A DNA stretch of 6,950 nucleotides from UBA4416 sp040376995 (lineage in GTDB: Bacteria; Bacteroidota; Bacteroidia; B-17B0; Aurantibacillaceae): positions 1 through 6,950 of the forward strand of contig JBEIPP010000166.1 of assembly GCA_040376995.1 (NCBI GenBank), in the 5' to 3' direction. This document shows positions 1 through 5,956 of the stretch, in pieces; positions within the stretch are counted from its first letter, which is position 1; each line of letters begins with the position of its first letter. The notes beneath the pieces were generated by a model. That model did not search any database. It saw nothing but the letters and a program-made list of their open reading frames with translations, and had not been told where the DNA came from. The position numbers and the translations under genes were made by a program.

Positions 1-477
1 CATTGATGTGCAATATCCTATACAAGTATATTCTTTTAAAATTAAAAAAAATGATTTTCCTAAAAATTTATTTCTAACCTTTCCTAAATTTCCTTGAAAA
101 TTTTCGCCTTCTTTTTGAAAATAACTTACAACTGCAATTTTTTGTTCTTTATTGAGTTTTTCGAAAGGTAATTTATATTCGCTAATAACATATTCTTTAA
201 CATCTTTAATTCCATTGATAAAATTATTCTGAATTTTCACATCCCTTTCATATTTAATCATATGAATAATATATTCATGAACCATAGCTTCTTTAGCCCC
301 AGGTGTATCAGTTGTCGGAATAATGGTTTCTGCTAAATCACCAATCAATTCTTTGTGCTGGTCTAAAAAACTAAAATCAGGATTATCTATTAATTCCAAA
401 TACTCACTTCCATAATAGGTTGCAGCAGCTCCTCCAGCTAGAATAAATAGAGATGATATAAATTTACGTCTGTTCAT
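1..477 (-). CDS. Gluconate 2-dehydrogenase subunit 3 family protein (C-terminus beyond window)
   Basis: An open frame starts at the ATG at 477-475 and runs without a stop through the left edge, giving 159 residues of an incomplete protein. The N-terminus has an arginine pair (NRRKFI, residues 2-7) followed by a hydrophobic, Ala/Gly-rich stretch to about residue 19, which resembles a Tat signal and implies export. Residues 45-74 (IGDLAETIIPTTDTPGAKEA and the following helix) match the conserved core of the gluconate 2-dehydrogenase subunit 3 family, and GYCTS near residue 154 resembles the family's C-terminal GYFTS motif. Family members are small exported partners of FAD-dependent GMC-type sugar or alcohol dehydrogenases, with electrons passed on to a cytochrome c; the substrate varies and cannot be read here. 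The cytochrome c gene just upstream fits that role. A GMC oxidoreductase would be expected to the left, outside the window. The family call is firm; the substrate is unknown. Confidence 0.8.
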   Translation of the reverse strand, partial: MNRRKFISSLFILAGGAAATYYGSEYLELIDNPDFSFLDQHKELIGDLAETIIPTTDTPGAKEAMVHEYIIHMIKYERDVKIQNNFINGIKDVKEYVISEYKLPFEKLNKEQKIAVVSYFQKEGENFQGNLGKVRNKFLGKSFFLILKEYTCIGYCTSM

Positions 478-487
478 AATCTTTTGA

Positions 488-543
488 TTTGGCAAGGCAA
501 GGGAATCTTAAAAAAAAGAGAACTCAGATTCCCTGCCTAGGAT
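488..543. repeat. Tandem hairpin element, copy 1
   Basis: This is the first of two related elements in the gap between the cytochrome and the subunit 3 gene. It opens with TTTGGCAAGG and closes with CCTGCCTAGGAT; both blocks recur about 92 bp to the right. Bases 495-508 pair with 526-538 to give a stem of about 13 bp with one bulged A. The loop contains a run of eight or nine A (a T run in the minus-strand transcript). That T run lies in the loop and not after the stem, so this does not look like a normal intrinsic terminator for the leftward genes. It may be a palindromic intergenic repeat or an mRNA processing or stability element; that role is inference. Confidence 0.6.
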
Positions 544-547
544 TTTT

Positions 548-580
548 AATTAGTAACACTAAATTACGATTTAGCTAATT
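548..580. other. Hairpin between the two tandem elements
   Basis: CTAAAT at 559-564 and ATTTAG at 569-574 pair perfectly around a 4-base loop. Outside them AATTAG at 548-553 pairs with CTAATT at 575-580, leaving a 5-base bulge (TAACA) on one side. The structure is AT-rich and only moderately stable. It sits exactly in the spacer between the two repeat copies, so the whole gap could fold as three consecutive hairpins. Function is not known. Confidence 0.4.
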
Positions 581-637
581 TGGCAAGGTCAGGAAACCAT
601 TACTCTACAATTAGAATTTTGATTTCCTGCCTAGGAT
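579..637. repeat. Tandem hairpin element, copy 2
   Basis: This second copy shares the flanks TTTGGCAAGG (579-588) and CCTGCCTAGGAT (626-637) with copy 1. Bases 586-596 pair with 623-632 through about 10 bp with one bulged T. The inner stem is CAGGAAA/TTTCCTG, where copy 1 has GGGAATCT/AGATTCCC, so the inner stem has changed on both sides while staying paired. It begins 8 bp after the cytochrome stop codon and would be at the 3' end of that gene in the leftward transcript. Confidence 0.6.
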
Positions 638-645
638 CTTAAATA

Positions 646-1053
646 TTATTTAATGGATAAAATAAAATTGACCATTTCTGTCGCATCTTCTATGCTCATT
701 TGCGAGTGCGCTTGCATAGGAACTTCGCCCCAAACACCACTACCGCCATTAATGATTTTGTCGACTAAAGTTTGAATGGAGACATTATTATTTTCATATT
801 TTTTTGAAATCTCATTAAAGGAAGGTCCAATTAATTTTGTATCAACAGAATGACAAGTATAACAGTCACTTTTTTCCATCAGTAGTTCTGCATTTGATTT
901 GTGAGTTGAAGTTTCATTTGTAGTTTCAACCGTTAATTGAGGTTTAATTTCATTTGTACTTGCCTGTGACACTGTATTTTCTGAAGATTTATTTGATTGA
1001 CAGGCTATAAATATAACAGCGAATGCAAAGGTTGATAAAGTAAAAGGTTTCAT
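646..1053 (-). CDS. Cytochrome c lipoprotein (monohaem, class I type)
   Basis: A 135-residue exported electron carrier. The N-terminus is a lipoprotein signal: a hydrophobic stretch at residues 4-17 ends in the lipobox IFIAC with C18 as the lipidated cysteine, so the protein is probably anchored to a membrane and faces the periplasm. A Ser/Thr/Asn-rich linker covers about residues 19-50. The haem domain follows: CYTCH at 64-68 binds haem covalently, IGPSF at 75-79 is a typical following block, and VPMQAH at 111-116 supplies the likely axial ligand M113. The C-terminal helix (DATEMVNFILS) is usual for small c551/c552-like domains. The gene starts 18 bp after the stop of the O-acyltransferase gene and is followed, after a structured gap, by the subunit 3 gene. 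It may accept electrons from a dehydrogenase encoded further left. Cytochrome identity is secure; the partner is inferred from position. Confidence 0.92.
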   Translation of the reverse strand: MKPFTLSTFAFAVIFIACQSNKSSENTVSQASTNEIKPQLTVETTNETSTHKSNAELLMEKSDCYTCHSVDTKLIGPSFNEISKKYENNNVSIQTLVDKIINGGSGVWGEVPMQAHSQMSIEDATEMVNFILSIK

Positions 1054-1055
1054 AA

Positions 1056-1064
1056 TTGTAGGTT
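1056..1064 (-). promoter_or_regulatory. Start-proximal AACCTACAA motif, cytochrome gene
   Basis: Read on the minus strand, AACCTACAA lies 2 bases upstream of the ATG, inside the 18-bp gap after the acyltransferase stop. It replaces any Shine-Dalgarno-like sequence. The same 9-mer precedes three other genes in the window. The role is not known. Confidence 0.5.
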
Positions 1065-1071
1065 TTGAAGG

Positions 1072-2226
1072 TTAATTTAAATGAGTATTAAATGTTATTG
1101 AAGACAAATTATTAGATTCATGAGCCTTAGTAGATTTTCGGAATTTTGATTTCAAATTGATAAATGCTTTTTCGAAATAATAAAAGGACAGATGAGAGAA
1201 CAAGATTGTTAATCCTATTGTTGTGATGTTTATAAAAACAACTGTTCCTATAAATCCAAACAAATTCTCCACATTCATTTTCAAGGAAACAAACACAATT
1301 AAATTTAAGGCAATCATGTGGTACATGTAAATACCATAAGAAATCTCTCCTAAATAATTCACAAATTTATTATTTACTATATAATCTTTTTCATTAGAAA
1401 TATTTAAAATAAACAAAGCAAATAAAATCATACTAAATGAGTGTTTTAAGGCTTCATTTGAAAATTCAAATACATTGGTAAAAAAGTATAAAACAAAGGC
1501 TGCATACAATGCAAGTCTTAATAATATAGGAAAAATCAAGAAATTTATTTTTTGCTGACTATGTAAAATGGCCATTAAACCACCCATCGAAAAATAGAAA
1601 TACATAAAACGGTATCTTCTGAAAAACTCCGTATAAGGATTAAAATAGAGAATGAAATATAACACCGTAAAGCTGGCTAAGATAATGGTGAATTTATTTG
1701 ATTTAATAAATTTAGAGATGGGCGCAATCATTAAATAAAATTGTTCTTCAATACCTATTGACCAAAGTATAGATAAGATTCCACCTGGATCAAATAAACT
1801 AAAAAACACATTTGGTAAAAGAGCCACACACCATATAAACGCTTCTGCTACTGTATAATTAGTTTCAAATTTAATACCAAACTGAGGTAATATAAAATGA
1901 TAATAGGCCAATCCAAATAACAATACGACATAATAAACAGGATAGATTCGTAAAATGCGTCGTGTATAAAAATCTTTGACGTTAACCGTAGAAGTTTTTT
2001 GTTTTTCTTGATACAATAAGTTGATAATTAAAAAGCCACTTAAGGTAAAAAATCCCCAAACGGCATTATAGCCTTTATTAAAAATAGCCCAATCGTTAAA
2101 GTAAGGTAAATGTTGATTTTTAGTCATTAATGGAATATGAAGCAAAACCACAGTTAAAGCTAAAAAACCTCTCAACGGACCTAAATTAGGTAGCGCTTTG
2201 CTTTTTTTGTTTTCGATGGTACTCAT
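1072..2226 (-). CDS. Acyltransferase 3 family (OafA/YrhL-like) membrane O-acyltransferase
   Basis: A 384-residue integral membrane protein with about ten hydrophobic segments between residues 17 and 350, the usual size for a stand-alone acyltransferase 3 domain without a C-terminal SGNH domain. Family motifs are clear: R19 and H30 form the R-x10-H motif in the first helix, WGFFTLSGFLI is at 57-67, R90 and R93 form the RxxR motif in RRILRIYP, and WSIGIEEQFYL is at 155-165. YLGEISYGIYMYH at 291-303 is the typical late motif. Such proteins move acetyl or other short acyl groups across the inner membrane onto surface glycans, lipopolysaccharide or other carbohydrates. Its place 31 bp after a family 2 glycosyltransferase supports modification of the polysaccharide made by this locus. 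Acceptor and acyl group cannot be read from the sequence. The tail after residue 355 is basic and then Ser/Asn-rich, probably cytoplasmic. Confidence 0.92.
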   Translation of the reverse strand: MSTIENKKSKALPNLGPLRGFLALTVVLLHIPLMTKNQHLPYFNDWAIFNKGYNAVWGFFTLSGFLIINLLYQEKQKTSTVNVKDFYTRRILRIYPVYYVVLLFGLAYYHFILPQFGIKFETNYTVAEAFIWCVALLPNVFFSLFDPGGILSILWSIGIEEQFYLMIAPISKFIKSNKFTIILASFTVLYFILYFNPYTEFFRRYRFMYFYFSMGGLMAILHSQQKINFLIFPILLRLALYAAFVLYFFTNVFEFSNEALKHSFSMILFALFILNISNEKDYIVNNKFVNYLGEISYGIYMYHMIALNLIVFVSLKMNVENLFGFIGTVVFINITTIGLTILFSHLSFYYFEKAFINLKSKFRKSTKAHESNNLSSITFNTHLN

Positions 2227-2237
2227 GGTGTTTATTT

Positions 2238-2246
2238 TTGTAGGTT
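2238..2246 (-). promoter_or_regulatory. Start-proximal AACCTACAA motif, acyltransferase gene
   Basis: On the minus strand AACCTACAA lies 11 bases upstream of the ATG at 2226-2224, within the 31-bp gap after the glycosyltransferase stop. It is identical to the copies before the cytochrome and the two glycosyltransferase genes. The intervening bases are A-rich with no GGAGG-like site. Confidence 0.5.
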
Positions 2247-2257
2247 AAATAGTTTAT

Positions 2258-3433
2258 TTATACAGCTCTTTGAGCTCTTTGCCACATTTGACTTTGCTCA
2301 TTAAACAGAAATCTTTTAAATCCAGCTAATACAGAATAATTCATCATTAGAAAATAAAATGGAATGAAAAATAATTTCTTTCTAGTTTTCATTTTTTCAT
2401 ACTTCCAACCTAAAATTGCGAATGCATAAAATAATACTTGAAGCGCAAGAATCATTTTATAAATATATGGGTCAGTAAATGCTAAATAAACATTAAGAGG
2501 CAATAACATAAATAAAGCAAGGGGAGCAATGGTCCATCTTAACACACGATGAGACACATACTGAAAAGTAAATACTGGATGCTTGAACACATTTAGTAAG
2601 GAAGACAAACGAATCATTGATTGAAAAGCTCCAGCGCAAATTCTTACTTTACGTTTCAATTCTTCTTTTATACTATCCGAAGAATTTTCTAAGGCATAAG
2701 CATTCGGTTCGTAAGCAATCACATATCCTTTTTCTACAATTCTAAGAGAAATCACAAAATCATCTAAAATTGTATCCACTTCAGTTTCGTTAAATAAATG
2801 AGTTCTTATTGAGAATAGCTCACCAGCGGCTCCAGCGGCAGAATACAATTCAGCATCCCATTGTTTTAGTTTTGATTCATACTTCCAGTACAATCCTTCT
2901 CCTGCAGCTGAAGCTTGTGCCGTTTCAGGAATTCGCACTCTTTTTTCGCCTGATACACAACCCACTTTTTCATCACTATAATGTTTTACAATTTCTAATA
3001 GAGCATTTTTATTTAACATCGTATTTGCATCAGAAAACACCACAATGTCAGTCGTCACTTGTTTCATTGCTCTATTAATAGCAGCTGTTTTACCCGAACG
3101 CATATCAATATGCATGCAATCGACATAAGAATAACTTTTAACTATAGCTGTAGTATTATCCGAAGATCCATCTGTAATAAACAAAAAATTTAACTTGTTG
3201 GGTGGGTAATTCAAAGCGAAAGAATTTTGTATTTTATCTTCAATACAACTTTCTTCATTCCAAGCTGCCACCAATAAAGTAACGGTAGGTAATTCATCCA
3301 TTGCTTTTAATTTTGTTAAACCAAAAATGAATTGCTTTAATTTCACTAATAAATATAAAACAATTCCGTATCCAATGTAGCTGTATGCAACTATTGCGAA
3401 AAGGATGATAAAAAAAACGTCTATTGATTTCAT
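2258..3433 (-). CDS. Membrane glycosyltransferase family 2 (processive-type architecture)
   Basis: A 391-residue protein with an N-terminal membrane helix (about 6-31), a cytoplasmic GT-A domain (about 47-280) and hydrophobic segments near 298-317, 325-342 and 354-371. This layout resembles cellulose or hyaluronan synthase-like family 2 enzymes but is shorter. VTLLVAAWNEE at 51-61 is the nucleotide-sugar binding strand, TDGSSDN at 87-93 carries D88, and SDAN at 134-137 takes the place of the DxD metal site. D224 and D225 in ILDDFVISLRI are candidates for the catalytic aspartate. FQSMIRL at 270-276 sits where the QxxRW motif would be expected but departs from it, so processivity is uncertain. 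The enzyme probably transfers a sugar from a nucleotide donor to a lipid-linked or growing glycan at the inner membrane. It is the first gene of the leftward set. The start is chosen because the first helix follows directly and the AACCTACAA motif lies 3 bases upstream. Confidence 0.9.
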   Translation of the reverse strand: MKSIDVFFIILFAIVAYSYIGYGIVLYLLVKLKQFIFGLTKLKAMDELPTVTLLVAAWNEESCIEDKIQNSFALNYPPNKLNFLFITDGSSDNTTAIVKSYSYVDCMHIDMRSGKTAAINRAMKQVTTDIVVFSDANTMLNKNALLEIVKHYSDEKVGCVSGEKRVRIPETAQASAAGEGLYWKYESKLKQWDAELYSAAGAAGELFSIRTHLFNETEVDTILDDFVISLRIVEKGYVIAYEPNAYALENSSDSIKEELKRKVRICAGAFQSMIRLSSLLNVFKHPVFTFQYVSHRVLRWTIAPLALFMLLPLNVYLAFTDPYIYKMILALQVLFYAFAILGWKYEKMKTRKKLFFIPFYFLMMNYSVLAGFKRFLFNEQSQMWQRAQRAV

Positions 3434-3436
3434 AAT

Positions 3437-3445
3437 TTGTAGGTT
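3437..3445 (-). promoter_or_regulatory. Start-proximal AACCTACAA motif, family 2 glycosyltransferase
   Basis: On the minus strand AACCTACAA lies 3 bases upstream of the ATG at 3433-3431, in an A/T-rich leader. This gene has no close upstream neighbour on its strand, so here the motif is not an intergenic remnant of a tightly packed operon. Confidence 0.5.
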
Positions 3446-3806
3446 TAATTTTTAATTCGTTTCCTATTTACTTTCTAAGAATATGCCAAAGCTTTTTTTA
3501 AAATAAAAACAACAACAAAGTATGACTCTATTCTAATGTGTAAAAAACTCTAAAACCCCATGAATAAAGGGGCATTTAATCCATCAAAATACTTAAATAA
3601 ATTCCTAAAAAAACATGAAAACAGGAGCATGCCAATCCAATTAAATCCATTTTTTTCCTAAATAAAAAACGATTTTCCATTTTTTGGACAAAGCTTTCGA
3701 AGTCTCAATTACATAAAATTCAAAATCAACTTTTATAAAAAATCCAAAAAGCTTATCCAGCAAGCATTTCAACGATAAATACTTAACATTTAAGCTTGTA
3801 AAAAAC

Positions 3807-3847
3807 ACCAATTCATGGTATGGTATTGAACTTGGTATATAGTATAC
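3807..3847. promoter_or_regulatory. Hairpin and overlapping palindrome upstream of the rightward gene pair
   Basis: Bases 3807-3815 (ACCAATTCA) pair with 3827-3836 (TGAACTTGGT) over 9 bp with one bulged C and an 11-base loop. Overlapping its right edge, GTATA at 3835-3839 and TATAC at 3843-3847 form a palindrome around TAG. The pair lies 27 bp before the start codon at 3874. It could be an operator or part of the promoter and 5' leader of the rightward operon; this is inference from symmetry and position only. Confidence 0.35.
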
Positions 3848-3853
3848 AGAAAT

Positions 3854-3862
3854 AACCTACAA
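3854..3862 (+). promoter_or_regulatory. Start-proximal AACCTACAA motif, rightward glycosyltransferase
   Basis: AACCTACAA ends 11 bases before the ATG at 3874, the same spacing as in the acyltransferase gene. The rest of the leader is A/T only. No Shine-Dalgarno site is visible. Confidence 0.5.
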
Positions 3863-3873
3863 AAAATAATATT

Positions 3874-5088
3874 ATGATTACAAATAGAGACATCGTGGTC
3901 ATTGGCATACAACCATGGAATATTGAAATAGGCAGTAATTGTAAAAACATAGCAAGCGAAATGTCAAAAAACAATCGTGTGCTCTACATTAATCCCCCTT
4001 TGGGAAGAATATCCTATTTAAAAGAATCGAAACACAACATCAACAAGGATAGGGTAGCTGTTTTAAAAGGAAACAAAAATCCATTGACAAAAATATCAGA
4101 TTCATTATGGGAGTATAATCCAAAAACAGTGACTGAACCTATCAATCGCATTTCCAACAATTTCATTTTCGATTTATTGAATAAAATGAATTGTAAACGA
4201 TTCGCTAAAGAAATCAATAAAGCGGTTAAAGAAATGGGATTTACGAATTATATTCTGTTTAACGATAGCTCTATGTTTATAGGTAATTACCTTAATGAAT
4301 ACTTGGATTACGAATCACAAATTTATTATATCCGAGATAATTTAATTAATAGTCCAAATCCGTACTGGCATACTCACGGTAAACGCATGGAAGCTGCTAT
4401 GATAAAAAAAGCGGATGTGGTTGTTACAAATTCAATCTATTATAGTGATTATGCTAAAAGCTACAACGCCTTAAGCTTTATGGTTGGCCAAGGATGCGAT
4501 ACGTCTATGTTTGATTATAAAACACAAAACAAAGCTATACCAGTTGAATTGAAAGACATTAAACAACCTATTATTGGTTACGTTGGTAGTATTACAAAAA
4601 AACGTTTGGACATAGAACTCATTGAATATATTGCCAATACAAACCCTCAATGGAGTATAGTATTGGTAGGCCCTGAAGATGACAGTTTTAAAAATTCAAC
4701 ACTACATCAAATCAACAATATTTTTTTCTTAGGATCAAAACCAGAAAACGAACTACCAAACTACATCGCTGGGTTTGATGTGTGCTTAAATCCTCAAGTA
4801 TTAAATAACACCACGATTGGCAACTATCCTCGAAAAATTGATGAATACCTTGCCATGGGAAAACCAGTGGTAGCAACTAAAACAAAAGCCATGGAGTATT
4901 TTTCGGATTATACCTACTTAGGAAATACAAAAGTAGATTATGTGAATTTGATACAAAAAGCCATCGCTGAAAATTCACAAGAACTAGCGGAAAATAGAAG
5001 AGCCTTTGCTCTCACACACTCCTGGGAAAACAATGTGAACGAAATTTGGAAAGCTTTAGACCTTACTAAAAAAAAAATATTAACCTAA
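3874..5088 (+). CDS. Glycosyltransferase, GT-B fold, family 1/4-like
   Basis: A 404-residue soluble or peripheral glycosyltransferase. The N-terminal half begins with a Rossmann strand, DIVVIGIQPW at 6-15, followed by EIGSNCKNIA at 18-27, a pattern I associate with a Bacteroidota group of polysaccharide glycosyltransferases. The C-terminal nucleotide-sugar domain shows GYVGSI at 235-240 with basic residues K242, K243 and R244 after it, IVLVGPEDD at 262-270, and YPRKIDEYLAMGKPVVAT at 318-335, where E324 and the MGKPVVAT block match the donor-binding end of GT-B enzymes. FDVCLNP at 301-307 precedes it. No signal peptide or membrane helix is seen, so it should act at the cytoplasmic face on a lipid-linked acceptor. 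It is followed 13 bp later by a hexapeptide acyltransferase and probably forms a two-gene operon with it, closed by a strong terminator. Sugar donor and acceptor are unknown. Confidence 0.9.
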   Translation: MITNRDIVVIGIQPWNIEIGSNCKNIASEMSKNNRVLYINPPLGRISYLKESKHNINKDRVAVLKGNKNPLTKISDSLWEYNPKTVTEPINRISNNFIFDLLNKMNCKRFAKEINKAVKEMGFTNYILFNDSSMFIGNYLNEYLDYESQIYYIRDNLINSPNPYWHTHGKRMEAAMIKKADVVVTNSIYYSDYAKSYNALSFMVGQGCDTSMFDYKTQNKAIPVELKDIKQPIIGYVGSITKKRLDIELIEYIANTNPQWSIVLVGPEDDSFKNSTLHQINNIFFLGSKPENELPNYIAGFDVCLNPQVLNNTTIGNYPRKIDEYLAMGKPVVATKTKAMEYFSDYTYLGNTKVDYVNLIQKAIAENSQELAENRRAFALTHSWENNVNEIWKALDLTKKKILT

Positions 5089-5101
5089 AAAATCTACAGT
5101 T

Positions 5102-5707
5102 ATGTTAAACAATCATCCAAAACTAAAAAAATTCTTACATCGATTAATGGTACATTCATATGCAACCAGACCACGTTTATGGGTTAGAATCTTTGTATAT
5201 CCATTTTGTATCAAAAGAGGAAAAGGATCTATCATTAAAAGAAAAGCACGTTTAGATTTAATTCCATCAAAAAAATTCTCAATAGGTTATAGAACTATCA
5301 TTGAAGATTATACCATCATTAACAATGGTATGGGAGATATTATCATTGGAGACAGATGTGCAGTAACATCACGCGTAAAATTAGTTGGCCCTGTTACTTT
5401 AGGTAACTTAGTAACTATTGGAAGTGGCGCACAAATTACTGGTCTTACTCACAATTTTGAAGATGTAACTAGACCTATTAAAGAACAAGGCGTTAGTGCA
5501 AAATTAACAGTTGTTGAGGATGATGTTTGGATTGGTGGAAATTCAGTCATCATACAAGGCTTAAGAATTGGCACACACAGCATTATTGCATCAGGTAGTG
5601 TGGTGACAAGAGATGTTCCTCCTTACTCGGTTGTTGCAGGTAATCCAGCTAAAGTCATAAAACAATATAACTTTGAAACCAAACAATGGGAAAAACCTAA
5701 AAAATAG
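5102..5707 (+). CDS. Hexapeptide-repeat (left-handed beta-helix) O-acetyltransferase, WcaF/WbbJ-like
   Basis: A 201-residue cytoplasmic acyltransferase of the left-handed parallel beta-helix superfamily. Imperfect hexapeptide turns run from about residue 58 to 175, for example DIIIGDRCAV at 79-88, VTLGNLVTIGSGAQI at 98-112, and DVWIGGNSVIIQGLRIG at 141-157. SVVTRDVPPYSVVAGNPAKVI at 166-186 is the usual end of the xenobiotic/maltose acetyltransferase-type group. H117 in GLTHNFED is the likely catalytic histidine, placed before the insertion loop VTRPIKEQG. Family members use acetyl-CoA to acetylate a sugar hydroxyl or amino group and act as trimers. The basic N-terminal 50 residues, with a hydrophobic patch near 28-37, may help membrane association. 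The gene follows the glycosyltransferase by 13 bp. Its leader has ATCTACAGTT, possibly a decayed form of the AACCTACAA motif. It is unrelated in fold to the membrane acyltransferase on the left. Confidence 0.92.
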   Translation: MLNNHPKLKKFLHRLMVHSYATRPRLWVRIFVYPFCIKRGKGSIIKRKARLDLIPSKKFSIGYRTIIEDYTIINNGMGDIIIGDRCAVTSRVKLVGPVTLGNLVTIGSGAQITGLTHNFEDVTRPIKEQGVSAKLTVVEDDVWIGGNSVIIQGLRIGTHSIIASGSVVTRDVPPYSVVAGNPAKVIKQYNFETKQWEKPKK

Positions 5708-5728
5708 CTTGTTACAATTTAATAACGA

Positions 5729-5757
5729 GGGTGTGATACAAATCACACCCTTTTTTT
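5729..5757 (+). terminator. Intrinsic terminator of the rightward operon
   Basis: A perfect 9-bp stem, GGGTGTGAT (5729-5737) and ATCACACCC (5742-5750), closes a 4-base loop and is followed by seven T (5751-5757). It begins 21 bp after the stop of the hexapeptide acyltransferase gene. Confidence 0.93.
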
Positions 5758-5905
5758 ATGGAACAATATTTAGAAACAAGCCACATTACATATATCATAT
5801 ACGTGAAAAGCCCTTGTTTGAAAACATATCTGATGACATTACAAACTCCAATTCACCAATTAGATAATATACCATCATCCAATTAAAATCAAATGTCCAG
5901 CAAAC

Positions 5906-5935
5906 AAAAAAAGCTGTTTAATTGAACAGCTTTTT
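5906..5935 (-). terminator. Intrinsic terminator of the leftward family 4 glycosyltransferase, possibly bidirectional
   Basis: GCTGTT (5913-5918) pairs with AACAGC (5925-5930) around a 6-base loop. The stem is flanked by seven A on the left and five T on the right, so it works as a stem plus T run on either strand. On the minus strand it lies about 21 bp after the stop codon at 5957. It could also back up the stronger rightward terminator at 5729-5757. Confidence 0.85.
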
Positions 5936-5956
5936 GCAATAACTCAATTACTTAAA

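Larger units (their letters stand above)
3434..3873. other. 440-bp divergent intergenic region
   Basis: This very AT-rich gap separates the leftward glycosyltransferase from the rightward one and must hold the promoters for both directions. By eye there is no exact match on either strand to the Bacteroidota -7 consensus TAnnTTTG; the nearest leftward candidate is ATACTTTG at 3523-3516. The two ends carry facing copies of AACCTACAA. Short inverted repeats are present, for example CCCC/GGGG at 3556-3572 and CTTAA/TTAAG at 3782-3794, but they are weak. No convincing gene or RNA is seen. Confidence 0.6.

Noticed and set aside
478..645. CRISPR array or insertion-sequence ends
   Set aside because: There are just two repeat copies that are themselves palindromic, the spacer-like centres pair with each other inside each copy, and there is no transposase or target duplication.
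2809..3078. 89-codon plus-strand frame
   Set aside because: It lies fully inside and antisense to the family 2 glycosyltransferase gene, and its protein has no domain character.
3556..3572. CCCC/GGGG hairpin in the divergent gap
   Set aside because: There are only four base pairs and no T run, too weak to call a terminator.
3560..3661. A 33-codon plus-strand frame (starting MNKGAFNPSK) in the divergent gap
   Set aside because: It is short, lacks a leader like those of its neighbours, has no recognisable domain, and is easily expected by chance in a gap of this size.
4014..4217. 67-codon minus-strand frame
   Set aside because: It is antisense within the rightward glycosyltransferase gene, which has clear family motifs in the other frame.
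5774..5819. Inverted repeat AAACAAG/CTTGTTT in the convergent gap
   Set aside because: Seven base pairs around a loop of more than 30 bases in AT-rich DNA are not convincing, and there is no T run after it.
5673..5867. 64-codon plus-strand frame overlapping the end of the hexapeptide acyltransferase gene
   Set aside because: It runs through the strong terminator at 5729-5757 and has no domain or leader of its own.
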